Origin: Pseudophaeomoniella oleicola
Taxonomy: Eukaryota > Ascomycota > Eurotiomycetes > Phaeomoniellales > Phaeomoniellaceae
NCBI GenBank assembly: GCA_003868215.1
Contig: QWDQ01000016.1
Span: 406,858 to 470,857 of the forward strand
Length of the DNA: 64,000 bases
Direction of reading: 5' to 3'
The notes under the pieces: generated by a model
Told to the model about the DNA's origin: nothing
What the model saw: only the letters and a program-made list of their open reading frames with translations
The model's database searches: none
Translations under genes and position numbers: made by a program
In this document: in pieces, positions 34,332 to 45,654 of the stretch
How positions within the stretch are numbered: the first letter of the stretch is position 1
Layout: each line of letters opens with the position of its first letter

Positions 34332-37054
34332 CCCTCTCATACCGTCACCATTGCTCCCTCAAAGTCGCGTGCGACCCCGGCGATCCCTCTTCACCGCTTA
34401 TCGTCCAATACCGTCAACGGCAACCAGGAAGATAACGAACATTTGCTACGAGACGAGAAAGCGCAAACACCTCGGCGGCGCCATTCTTACTCATCCGAAG
34501 GGTCTGACGATTTCTCCATCTGGAGCGATACTGGTGACATCGCCGAACAGCTAGCGGAGGAGGAAGATCCTTTACACATCCCACTCGGACGAGGCAACGG
34601 TGGTGGTGGTGCCGCCGGCGGTATACTCACTCGCGGTGGTGCAAGGAACAAGGCCAACGCTGCCAGATCGCGAGAGAGACACGTACACTACGTCGATCAG
34701 GATCACCTCGAGAGAAAAATCACCAATCCTGGAATTGATAAAGAGGCCATCATCATCCCCGAACCCCCACCCAGACGCATACCGAATTGGGAAAAGGTGT
34801 TTGCTCTCATCATGGCGCCAAACGACCCGCAAGCTGCGAGGAAGAAGGGACTGGTGGGGAAGCCACTGGTGTAAGGACCCAAAAGACATGACGGCGCCAG
34901 ATGTGATAAGCTGACCCCGAGGTTAGGTATTTTACAAGTATATTTGTCTCATTAGGTGTTTTTCTATTTGGTTATGACCAGGGAGTCATGTCGGGTATTA
35001 TTACGTACGTGTGCCCCCCAGCAAGCAGCAGCTGGATGTGCCTGCAAATAGGAACTGACTGTTCGCCAGTGGACCATACTTCAAGGATTATTTTAATCAA
35101 CCAGGAGTGGGGGAGATCGGTACCATGGTTGCCATTCTCGAAGTGGGAGCCTTTATCTCATCGTTGTGTGTTGGCCGCATCGGAGATATGATCGGGAGAC
35201 GGAGGACAATCCTTTATGGATCAATCATCTTCTTCGTTGGCGGAGCCCTCCAGAGCTTTGCAAACGGAATGCCCATGATGATGGTTGGCCGTATCATTGC
35301 CGGGTTAGGTGTCGGTTCGTTGTCGACTATCGTACCCGTCTTCCAGTCTGAAATCAGTCCCCCTCATAACCGAGGTCTGATGGGTTGTCTCGAATTCACT
35401 GGGAACATTGCCGGGTACGCGGCTAGTGTGTGGGCGGACTACTTCTGCAGTTACATCAAGAGCCATTGGTCCTGGCGGTTACCGTTGCTGGTGCAGTGCG
35501 CCATGGGTGGTCTGTTGGGGGTGGGGAGTTTGATCATTTGTGAATCGCCCAGGTACGTCGACGTGTGGTAGAAGCCGTGCTGGAGACTAACTAGACCAGA
35601 TGGCTGCTCGATAACGATCATGATGAAGAAGGTATCATCGTTATCGCCAATCTGTACGGTAAAGGCGACATCCACAACGACAAGGCCCGTCAAGAATACC
35701 GCGAGATCAAGATGGGGGTCCTTCTTCAGCGTCAAGAAGGTGAACGATCATACGCTGACATGTTTAAACGCTACTACAAACGTGTCTTTATTGCTATGTC
35801 CGCCCAAGCTTTGGCTCAACTGAACGGGATCAACGTCATCTCTTACTATGCCCCCCTTGTTTTTGAATCTGCCGGTTGGGTTGGCCGAGATGCGATCTTG
35901 ATGACCGGTATCAACGCTTTCAGCTATCTCGCATCGACTATTCCGCCGTGGTATTTGGTTGATAAATGGGGTCGACGACCTATCCTGCTGGGAGGTGCTC
36001 TTGCAATGGCCCTAGCCCTGTCGTTGATCTCGTACTTTATTTTCATCGACATCAAGTATACGCCAACGCTTGTCGTCGTCTTTGTCATGATCTACAATGC
36101 GTCCTTTGGAGCATCGTGGGGTCCGATTCCATGGCTTTATCCTCCCGAAATCCTACCGTTGAGTATTCGAGCCAAAGGGGCCAGTTTGTCTACTGCAGCT
36201 AATTGGGCATTCAATTGGCTCGTCGGTGAAATGACCCCGATACTGCAAAAGGCAATTGGGTGGCGGTTGTACTTGATACACGCCTTTTTCTGTGCCTTGA
36301 GTTTTGTTGTTGGTGAGTTCTATGCTTCTGCCATTCTTTGCACGTGCTGTCTCCGTTACCCGCTCTCTACGAGGAAAGCGTTGGTTCCCCTTGGTTTCCC
36401 TCTGCACACACAACTCACCGCTGTTTCCACTCTCTTTACGAGGCTTCATTGCTTTCACATTCCCTATCTTCTGTTTGGCCTTTCAGCCCGTCCTGCAAAC
36501 CTATCCTCAAACTTTGCCTCGATCGTCGACCACCTCCACTGCCTCTTCGCGATACCAATTCCATCCTCAATCTTTCATGATACTACATCCATTCCACACA
36601 TAATCAGCTCACTAATTCTATTCCAGTGTACTTCCTCTATCCCGAAACAGCCAACGTTCGTCTTGAAGATATGAATGCTCTATTTGGAGACGCGACAACT
36701 GCTATGCCGACTCCTGCCACCCAAGCTGAAAGAGGTTCACTCATGGGTGTCGGTTCACCGAGCAGTCTTGACATTCGACGTGGAGCAGGGACTCCCCAAT
36801 TCGGTTCATTTGGTGCCGATGCAGCAATTCCTGGACTCGATATTGATCCACCGGAAATTCACATGGATGCAAACGGGAAACCTATTTACGGAAGTGAACG
36901 TGGACGAGGAAGATCAGCCAGTGTTGCAGGTAGCGTAGCCGAAGGAGTTGGTGGATGGATCACTAGAATGGTTAGCAGGACGCGAGAAGGAGGAAGAGCA
37001 AGAGGGGACAGTACAGCAGGTAGTTATCGACCTGTGAACGGAGAAGAGGATTAG
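34332..37054 (+). CDS. MFS sugar transporter with long cytosolic N- and C-terminal tails; start codon unresolved
   Basis: Sugar-porter-family membrane protein. Exons read: 34332-34870, 34927-35004, 35070-35552, 35600-36312 and 36627-37054 (746 codons plus stop, all phases joining). Sugar-porter signatures: GVFLFGYDQGVMSGIIT, GRIGDMIGRRR, GRIIAGLGVGSLSTIVPVFQ, QLNGINVISYYAPLVFESAG, DKWGRRP, WLYPPEILPLSIRAKG and YPETANVRLEDMNALFG. Before TM1 is a tail of about 190 residues (SDDFSIWSDTGDIAEQL, then acidic, Gly- and Arg-rich) and after TM12 one of about 135 with Ser/Gly/Arg-rich sequence. The frame is open from 34332 just after TAG 34329-34331, and no ATG occurs in any frame from 33923 to 34811. 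Either an upstream micro-exon (ATG 33920), a non-AUG start, or a short form from ATG 34812 is used. Intron 4 (314 bases) is unusually long. Confidence 0.8.
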
Positions 37055-37589
37055 GGGATTCTGTCGATTTTGTTGAAGACGAAGCAATCGGACCAGTTGT
37101 CAGTGGTATACTCTATGTACTCTTGTGGATAGATCTTGCAAGTCCCGTGGAGAGTTTTCTTGCAATTCCTATTCCCCCGACCTTTCTTCATTTTACATTG
37201 TATGTACGTACCTACCTATTAGAATCAGCGTGATCGCATCAGATCCAAAAACAACAACAACAACTGAATTGAGTATATCTTTAAAAGACCTTGACTGATA
37301 TCTCTACCACGTCTTGGAAGAGGAGGATACCCGCCGACAAAACGGTCCAAAATTTGATTGTTAACCCTCGAAGTAGTCCGACTCCCAATGCTGATGAATG
37401 AACGGATTAATTATTATACGACTGACTATTACAGTAATCCACATGCCCGCCCGAATGGTGATTAAGTTATGTGGCACATTTTTGACTTGTCCCGGATTTT
37501 TCAGATTATGTTTAATTATGTGAGTTAGTTAGTACCTAGTTAGTAGTTGGTAATTAATTGGGTGATTTACTTCCGTGGAAGACATGAAG

Positions 37590-37614
37590 TGTGTGTGTGT
37601 GTGTATGTGTGTGT
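37590..37614. repeat. GT microsatellite
   Basis: A (GT)n run interrupted by one AT, in the convergent intergenic region. Confidence 0.8.
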
Positions 37615-37717
37615 GGTTGTTGACTGGTGTTTGTTTGTTTAGATGGATGGCAGATATGCGGTAATTACAGTAATTTAGTAGTATTCAGGAGATGTCGGTT
37701 TGGGTTTTGCTTGCTTT

Positions 37718-37741
37718 TCTCTCTCTCTCTCTCTCTCTCTC
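37718..37741. repeat. TC microsatellite
   Basis: An uninterrupted (TC)n run of about 24 bases in the same intergenic region. Confidence 0.85.
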
Positions 37742-37807
37742 GCTTTTCGTTCGAACAGAAAATATGTATAGAAAGAGGGTTTCAAGAAAGCTTTATTCAA
37801 TTTAAGA

Positions 37808-37826
37808 TTATATATATATATATATA
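37808..37826. repeat. TA microsatellite
   Basis: A (TA)n run of about 19 bases, downstream of the TC run and before the end of the Clr5-domain gene. Confidence 0.85.
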
Positions 37827-37954
37827 CTAAAGATATATAGATACCTCCCAAACCATTCGGACTAGGACTGGCTTGTTATTCGAAGAGCTAGCTTGAAGAG
37901 CAATTTTTGACGGAGGAGACGGAAGGGAATTTCCATGAAGGTCTAGACGTTATG

Positions 37955-40900
37955 TCATACACCGTACATGTCGGTGTCTCCATCATCTAACTCGATATGT
38001 TCTTGCTGGCTATATCCAGCTGGCATCCACCATGGCATAGGTGTCGCGGCGTCGTACGTGAATGCATTTTCGAGGTTGATATCTTCTTGGACATGTTGCG
38101 TGTTCTCGCCGGGGTCTTGCATGTATTCAGGAATATTTGCTGACTGCACCGGCGAATGTACCAAGCTACTTGCCTGTTGTCCGTTTCCTGGCTGTGTGGT
38201 GATATTTGGTGGTTCACTATAAGTCTCATCTGTCTCGTGGTCATGAGCCGACATCATCGTAGCAGTGGGCATTGTTTCCTCCACTGGCCATCCATCCCAC
38301 CATGCTCTATCAGGCTCATCTAGAAAGCTCGATCTCGACCAGTCCTCCATGTTAGTAAAGTAAAACCGACATGTTTTGCTCGCCATGATGCAATCATCAT
38401 CATAGTTGCTCAAAAATCTTCCACACTGACAGAAATCAGTCATCATGTCCCGTTTCAAGAGAGGGATGGCAGGGATCGAATTGGATTGCAGTGCAACGAG
38501 TATGGCTCTCAGATCAATGTACTGCGACATCCAGCTATCGTTCAGGGAGAGCCTTCGATATGTAGCCAATTCAGTCCGGACTACGGCCCATAGTTGAGCT
38601 AGTTCTGGACTGTCCTCGAAGAAGTTCTCGGCTTCATCGTAGCACCCATTGCACAGCTTTGAGCACTTGACATTGTCTTCGCCAGAGGATTCATCCTCGG
38701 AGGCTGAGTCCACAAGAGAAAGTTCCCATCCCCTCTGAGAATGAAGCAGGACCTCAATACAGATATGCCAACCTAACATTGTCTCTGGCGGAAATTGTGA
38801 ACGGTACTGTTCGAAAATATTTAGAGCAAATTGCAGTGGGTCAAGGTCTTCATGGTGGCAGCTACTGGACTCGGTTCGAACCTCGAAAGTGCTGTCATCC
38901 CCGAGAAGAGAGGTCACGGCCACGGAGGATTTCCTCCGAGGGTAGCTGCCATTCCTTAGTAAACAAAGCAGAACTGCAATCATCCCAAAGATGTCTTCGC
39001 CCTTGCAACCCCGAGTCGACAGCTGAAACATTACCAGGACCAAAGTATGCAGGGGGGTGATCTGCATCTTTAACCCGCAAGTTGAGCAACGCTTGATGAA
39101 TAAGCCACTCAAAGTATTGATGTCCGGCGCTGAATGAGATCCCCATATCGTTGTGATTGCGTCACAAATCGCCTGAGTTGAAGTATGGCAAAACTTGTGT
39201 TTCCAATGGAATGGGATGCGGTGCTTGCCTTTCATGAGTAGTTGTCTTATACATTCGGAATCAGCATCCCAGCGTCCACAAATGTCTATCTCCTCGGCAG
39301 GGAAGCGCAAACTCCCACGAAAAGCACCGTCCACGGACTCAGGCTTGCAGGATGTATGGCTCTTGACGATTACGATCATCAAGGAATCCAAGACTGTGTG
39401 GCCAAGATCGTTCGTATAGTGACCTCTCAGTCGACAAGATCCACTGAGAGAGTTAAGGATTAGGCAGCAGCTCTTCGCGCCGTCGAGATACGATGCGGCA
39501 AGGTGAAACGCATTGATGCTAGCAATACTGTCTTCTGTTGCTTTTCTATCTTCGTTTTTGTAACAGCATTCTTCTAGCATGTCAATGTTGCGACTCATGA
39601 TGGCAAAACCCAACGACTCGGGCATTAGATCATGTTTCCCTCTGGTAGCGGTTTGAAGCACTTGAGGTACTGCAACTGGGAGTATGTCTCTCTGAATATT
39701 GCTGAAATCGTTACTCTCCAGAGCATCTCTAAGTGTGTCGGGGTAGGAAGCACTCGACAAATCAGAAGGAGTCCAATCTTCATATGTCTCAGGCTTGTGA
39801 ACATGCAATGCTTTCTCTGATTTAGATGGAGGATCAGGGAGCGCTTTGTAGTATGTTCGGCAGACATGGATGGACCACCGACAAAGTTGGCTGGGTGACT
39901 CCTCGGCTCTTGGCTCCTCTCCAGGCCGGCTATTCATTAGGGGGCTGACGGCGTGAATTGGTGAATTGTGGGAGGTCGGCGTAGGGAAATTGGTAGCTTC
40001 GTTCCTCGAGAATCCTAGGTAGTCTGCGACCCAGTAGCGAGGTCCTCGACCCCAGTATTTCGAAGTCTTGAAAGCAAAGAACCAGAACTGATACAACCAT
40101 GTGGACATTGTGCTATACATTGTCAATATAAGATGCAAGCCTGGAACCAGTGTACTTGCGTCTGTTCTTCATGAGTCATCGATCCCACGATGTTTTGAAG
40201 TTTGCCATCAAGGAACATCCAAGCTCGATCAGTGGAGAGCTTCTTTTGGAGAGCGGAGCTATATGGGGACTGTGGGCCACCTGGGCTCTTCATTTGATGA
40301 GACGCGGGTGAGCCGAATGATATGTCGCTCGGAGTGTGCTCCACGGAAGGGAAAGGAGAACGGTTGTCGCCAGTAATGATGGACGGAGCCTTTGATGGCT
40401 TATAGGGGATGTTCCAATTCATGAAGCTTGGCAAGTTTAGCTTCTGCCTGACGATGTCTTCGTTCGTACAGAGTTAATGCTTACATTTTCCCGGCAAATG
40501 CAGACAGATTGCATTCAGACGCCGATTCTCCTTGTCCAGAAGACGTCGCTCTGCTCGTTTTGATGTCAGATTTTGCTTGGCGGCGTAGCTTCTTTTCCGC
40601 AATTGCACGACCTTTATATCTTGCGACACTGGTGGAGGTTCCAGCTGGTCGACACAACATCTTGTTATTGATGGCTGTCTTCTTCGCAGCGGAGACGTTC
40701 TTCTTGAATTTCCATTTCTTGATGCGATATTTGTATTGATTCTCGCTTGTGGACGTTAGCACAATCTGCGCATTAGCTGAACGGAAGCAAAAGAAACTTA
40801 CTTCGCATCAAAGCTATACCGTGTTTTCAGATGCTCGCCAACTTGGTTTAATGCGAGCCCTTCGTCAACATAGAGTTCCTCTATCTGTGGTCTCAAGAAG

Positions 40901-40962
40901 TCCCATTTCTGGTCGAGAGTCAGGCCGGGTGGAAAACCAGGTGGCTGGGGGTAATTCTCCAT
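37955..40962 (-). CDS. Clr5-domain protein, 948 residues
   Basis: Exons 40962-40802, 40745-40485, 40447-40156 and 40087-37955 (introns 56, 37 and 68 bases) join to 948 residues. The N terminus carries a Clr5 domain at about residues 18-72 (DQKWDFLRPQIEELYVDEGL, then KTRYSFDA and NQYKYRIKKWKFKKN). Clr5 is named after an S. pombe silencing factor; in filamentous fungi the domain heads large families of uncharacterised proteins, often with repeats. Next is a Lys/Arg-rich region (KGRAIAEKKLRRQAK). The long C-terminal exon is mostly helical with weak ankyrin-like pieces (AIMSRNIDMLEECCY, INAFHLAASYLDGAKSC), several Cys pairs (RCSTCGLKM, CSKLCNGCYDEAENF) and an acidic end. Introns 1 (AAG acceptor) and 2 (37 bases) are the weakest parts of the model. 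Possibly nuclear; function unknown. Confidence 0.75.
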
Positions 40963-42245
40963 GGTAGACAATGTTGCTGTTGGACCATAGAACCACTGGA
41001 TATCGGGAACTGATGCTTGACGGAAGAGAAGGAATTGAGAGGAAAGCCGACTATAGAAGTCGGATCGGCATAGTGCAGTAAGAAAGGATGAGGAAGATGA
41101 GGACAGAGACGAGGGGGAAAAGAAATTAAGGCAGAAAGGAAAAAAAAGCAGACGACAATATTAAGTAGTAAATGTGCTGGGAGCTACGAGGTTCAGGAAA
41201 AGGCTACGACCGTAGTCATCGTATAGATGGTGTGTGGCAAGGCTTGTAATCTTTGAGTGCGGGGTTTCGTAAGGTCTGAGCTAAGAATTCAAGCAATATT
41301 GTACAAGGCAGATGCAGACAGGGATCCATTGATGGGCTAGGTTGCTTGTCACTTGGTGATTCGATCAATGTCGTCGACAGCCTCGTCTCATACAAAACAT
41401 CAGATGCGATCGCCAAGCAAAACAAAAGGAGAGAAACCAATCAGACGTCAGGAATTGGAGATATGGAGACACCACTTTGCTGCAGCCCTTCAAGTGCCCA
41501 GACCGACAAAAGGAGAACATCCAATCGTTGTATAACGTTACCAGCCACGGATCTTGCCCTCCGTTCCGGGTCTCTAGGGTCGTCAGGCCACATCATAACA
41601 CATTTCACATTCGGCACTATCTATCTCGGCTGTACTTATTGTGGTATACTTGAAAGCAATGACTCCGTTGTCTGGAACGGATCATCTGCCTCTGCATCTG
41701 CATCTGCATACACCCTAGACTGCCCTGGCTCCATAGTGCTTGTCAGATCCCACCGCCAAGTTGGACAAAAGGAGACTGTCCATTGACAGCTTGAGGATTG
41801 AGATATCGAGGCTCGACCACTTGACCCACTTCCATGGCTCAGCATCCAGCCCGTCTCATCTCCTCTCACCGAGGACAACCCCAGGTTGAACAAAAGATGA
41901 ATGGCCATTCAGCGTCCATTTCAAGAGGGACGGGGGCATTTCCTCATCCAGATATATGCTGTGGCCGTCTTGAAAAGAAAAGGCAACTTCTTCCTCCCGA
42001 GCCGGCTCATAGCAAAGTAGGAAAAGCATCATGCCTCGCCTCTTTTCATCCTGCATCGTCGAGGATACTACTCCGTATCATAATGTGATATTCATAGTTT
42101 CTGCTGTCTATAAAATCCTGCCTCCGAAGCCTTCGTCTCAGTTGAAGAAATGCATCTTCCTTCCAATTTTCAATTACATACTCTCACTCGTCCAATCGTC
42201 CAAATTTCGAGCGCTTGACTTCCTTACGGACACTCCCGTTTCAAC
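40963..42245. other. Intergenic between the Clr5-domain gene and a small orphan gene
   Basis: These 1,283 bases form a divergent upstream region. A frame of 146 codons at 41346-41786 has no family features and was not kept. A TATA-like site near the right end is listed separately. Confidence 0.5.
42109..42115 (+). promoter_or_regulatory. TATA-like box
   Basis: TATAAAA lies 131 bases upstream of the ATG at 42246, a plausible core promoter position for that small gene. Confidence 0.4.
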
Positions 42246-42800
42246 ATGTCTTCCAGTCCTAATGACAACACAAGTGCCGCAGCACGAGAGTCTCCTAGGT
42301 ATTATCCCATCACGCTCTCCCCCCCTTTGACACGCGCTGACCTCGCATCTAGATCCTCGGAGAAGCTCCAAGATGGGTACGCGGTTAGGCCTTCGATGAG
42401 CTCTCCAATGCGCCTTGGGACCCAAGCTGCACCTTCCGACCCTATCCATTACAAACGGGACAAGCAACAGCTTGTTTCTTCGAGCAACCAACCAGGGCAA
42501 GGGACACATCATCCCTCTCGTGATCCATCACACCGCTACTTAGCGGCAGCACAACCTGAGCTTCTTAGGGGCATCGGGAGTCATCTGGATGCGAACCCTC
42601 CTGGGTTTCACGCCCAAGATACTAGCCATGATATGAACCCGAACTTCTCTTACGACGTCGCCAACACCGCCCAATACCGTCAGTTGACCCCAATGGAACG
42701 ATTCCTCAGAGAGCGTCCATCGGACCAGCCAGCACTCTTCATCGACCCTGTCACGGGCCAACCATCCTACGGCGGTGGATATCTGCAACACCAGAAATGA
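42246..42800 (+). CDS. Uncharacterised small protein, 184 residues
   Basis: Single-exon frame starting in a reasonable context (aacATGTCTTCC). I do not recognise a family. The product is hydrophilic, Ser/Pro/Gln/His-rich and probably largely disordered. The most ordered part is the C terminus (NTAQYRQLTPMERFLRERPS, then FIDPVTGQPSYGGGY). There is no signal peptide or membrane span. A TATA-like box upstream and a clean stop support a real gene, but it could be a lineage-specific orphan. It opens the accessory stretch that holds the DUF3176 and HET genes. Confidence 0.5.
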   Translation: MSSSPNDNTSAAARESPRYYPITLSPPLTRADLASRSSEKLQDGYAVRPSMSSPMRLGTQAAPSDPIHYKRDKQQLVSSSNQPGQGTHHPSRDPSHRYLAAAQPELLRGIGSHLDANPPGFHAQDTSHDMNPNFSYDVANTAQYRQLTPMERFLRERPSDQPALFIDPVTGQPSYGGGYLQHQK

Positions 42801-42997
42801 GTCAGCGTGGTAGCTTGTCTTCAGGGGATATGGGGTTGTCATTGTTGCAAAATTCTGTATTCTTTCTCAAAGTAGAAAGGGCGATATATTCCAAAAATAG
42901 TTCCAATAGAACATATAATCCGTAGTCAAAAGATACTTCTACAATTTGTCACGCTTGTATACGATAAACATGGTCTCGGATACATATCACCATCTCC

Positions 42998-43360
42998 CTA
43001 TTCTCCTATCCCTCTCGACTCCCTGCGCGATTCCACTTTCTCCATCATCATCTTTGCCAGAACACCGTCTCCCTGAAGTTTGATGCTATGGTAACCATCG
43101 TCTTCTTCGCGTACTAAGCCGACGTACATGCGATGCGCTGACGTCGTCGAGCGTTTGGGACTCGGTCGTCGAGCATGCTTCTCGTAGCCGCTTGCGTAGC
43201 TCAGTGCCAGCCCCAAAGGCCATGATGGGGAGTGAGCTGGTCTTCCAGGTTTGCGGGAGGTGCGATTTTTGATTCGATGCGATGGAGAAGATGGTGAAGA
43301 GAGCGCCGGCTGGAATTGCAGAAGAGATTTTCCGTGAAAATGGTTGGTTGAGCAGATAGG

Positions 43361-43395
<35 letters not shown>

Positions 43396-45654
43396 TGAGG
43401 ACGTTTCTTACCTGTGTAGACGATGAGTGGCAAAGCTGGGTAGTCCCATCGGATATTGTAGTACAAGGCCCATTGGTAGATATTGCCTTCTACTTATGTA
43501 CTGTTCGCAGCATTACGGAATCCTGTGGTCAAGCTCTGCGCCAGCAGTTCAAAAGTACTCGACAGATTTTCTGATGAATAGAATGGCTGTAGAAGTTGGG
43601 AGGTATAGTGCATGCGGTCAGATAGCCATATATTCTGGGGCAAGTACTTGTCATCACCCACTGTCTGCTTATTCGCGAGCGACTGCAACAACGAATCCAG
43701 GAACTGGCCGTGCTGACGAGAAAAGTCTGCGTGATGTTATAATACTTGGGTCCCAAAGACTGCGAACTATTATTCGTCGGATAGTAAAGCTGAAAGTCAG
43801 TCCGTGCCGCGAAATACTTGTGATATATCGGATTCCAGCTCGCGTTTCCGAGTGCTGTGGTGTTCTGAAGAAAATGTGGATCCGGATAAGCTGCATAAGC
43901 CTCGGATACTTTTCGACGAGAAACCTCTGCAGTGTACTCGCCGAAGGCCCCTGATTCGACAACTGTCTCATACCTCTTAAGACAAATATATAGTGCACAT
44001 TCAGTGCCCTGAACGCTCGCCGCTTCCCAAGGGATCTGGTTGTTAACGTAGCTTTGGTCGACTCGCAGAAAAGCGAATGATGCCAGCAGTGTCTCATAAT
44101 CTTGAAACAGGATAGTATGAGCAGGGTCGAGTCCAATTGCAGCGGTTATTGCCCGTGGTCACAGGTTTCGTCCGGCCCATCATTCAGCTGCAGTTGAGGG
44201 TCGATGAACCATGAGTCAGGCATTTGCAAGTACTTGATTGCGGAATAAACGTCGTTATTCCAGGTTTCTTTCTGTAGATATTCAGCAGCATCAAAACACG
44301 AGCTACAAACCGCTAGAGAGAGAAAGGGTGACCAGGTACAGTTTCCCGTCGAGCAAGTTGGTAGCACATTTACCGGACGGTTCGCCCTGGAGGACTGCAA
44401 GCCAGCATAGAAGCTTTCGGTTACACCAAAATCCACTAACCGATCCGGGTCGCCATAAATATTACCGTCACCGCCTTTAGTACCTTCTAGAGAGCTTTGT
44501 TAGATCCGAGGAGCTATATGAGCCAAAGAGGTTTGTGTATGCTGGAAGACTTTGACAGCGGTTCCGCAGCGCCACCGTAGAGCGTAGTCAGAAGTGTGCC
44601 CGACGTATGCAGAGAGCACAGATCTCTTCGGCAATTCTTCACAATCTGTCAGTGTGTAATGACTTACTCAAGCTGTCATCAATCTCCTGTACATATCCCT
44701 CGTCCATAGCTGGTGATATACGAACGGTTGCGATAGGCGCACTACGTATCGCCTCATGGTGGCCCAGGGTTGTAACGATCGCTTGGAACGCTGGCTCCAC
44801 TGCTAGACTAAGCAGTGTTGCTAATGCGCCAATGGAGACAAGATGACTAGAGGATGATGCGCGTTAGTACGAATAATAAAGCGTCTGCCCAGCCATATGA
44901 AGATACTGAGAGACATGAGACTTACCGACCACGTAAGTGACCGAGAAGTTTGAGACTGCCCATCGGCCCTTTACTTGCATTGTCGATAAGATCGAACAAG
45001 GCCAGGGGTTCTTGTCTCCTTTTGAAAAATACCCACTTGCTCTGACTCATTGCTGCAGACACTGCCGCTGAAATGGCCGTTTTTATCCATATGCTGAGAA
45101 TCGATATCGTCGCGTTGAGAGAGATTGCCAAGTAGGACGTAAAAGGAGTCACCGGCTTTCCGTCATGCAGAAATAGGATAGTTGTTACTGCCAGGATACA
45201 ACCGAAAGCTATAAGCAGGTAGAGTAATTCTAGATACCATGAGATGCAGATGAGTTTTGTAGTACCGGTTCGAACTGGAGCTGGGGCTCTCGCGGCGAAT
45301 ATTTCGTCCGAATGGTCTCAGAGGAATGCTAGTATACACAGATCAGACCTTGGTAGCGATGTATTGACTGTAGAGCAAGAAGATAGATCGCTCTGGATGC
45401 AACATGAAGGTAAACCTTTGTTCATATCTGACGTCTGTCGGACAATGTTCGGTGATCCGACTCAGTGGCGGTTCATGAGTTGCTGACCATGCCTGACGTG
45501 AGTCGTGATCTGGCATATGCTCTGTAGAGGAATGATATCGGTGAGACGTGGCCTGAGTTTTTCCATTTTGAAGAAATCTTTGCGGATCTCTTTGTGCGAA
45601 TACTGCTTCATTGTGATCTTGCGGTCTGAGCGCCGGTTCTCGCTGTGAGTCCAT
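42998..45654 (-). pseudogene. DUF3176-family membrane protein gene, apparently disrupted
   Basis: DUF3176 proteins are fungal multi-pass membrane proteins of unknown function. Readable pieces on the minus strand: 45654-45369, 45316-44926, 44846-44668, 44486-44163 and 44100 onward. They give CISWYLELLYLLIAFGCILA, then MSQSKWVFFKRRQEPLALFD, SLKLLGHLRGR|HLVSIGALATLLSLAVEPAF, the Cys motif PTCSTGNCTW..AVCSSC, and NQIPWEAASVQGTECALYIC. All fit the family order. Towards the 3' end the frame must jump near 43800 (only a weak 41-base intron explains it). A TAA at 43496-43494 then interrupts the coding frame, yet the same frame continues with QWALYYNIRWDYPALPLIVY, the usual last membrane segment. After an intron with a GA repeat the end is read (GAGTELRKRLREACSTTESQ), with one more frame change before VGLVREEDDGYHSI. 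Likely a recent pseudogene; sequence error is the alternative. Confidence 0.65.
43365..43391. repeat. GA microsatellite inside an intron of the DUF3176 gene
   Basis: A (GA)n run of about 27 bases (TC on the coding strand) sits in the last readable intron, near its 5' end. Confidence 0.85.

Larger units (their letters stand above)
37055..37954. other. Convergent 3' region with several simple repeats
   Basis: This lies between the ends of the sugar transporter and the Clr5-domain gene. It contains a GT run, a TC run and a TA run within 240 bases (listed separately), plus TACCTACC near 37207. No gene is supported. Confidence 0.6.

Noticed and set aside
41346-41786. 146-codon plus-strand frame upstream of the small orphan gene
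   Set aside because: Composition is irregular, with Ala/Ser dipeptide runs from CTGCATCTG repeats, and no domain.
44487-44667. Possible extra exon inside the long third intron of the DUF3176 gene
   Set aside because: A frame such as AYVGHTSDYALRW can be read, but its phase and acceptor do not join both sides cleanly, so it was left as intron.
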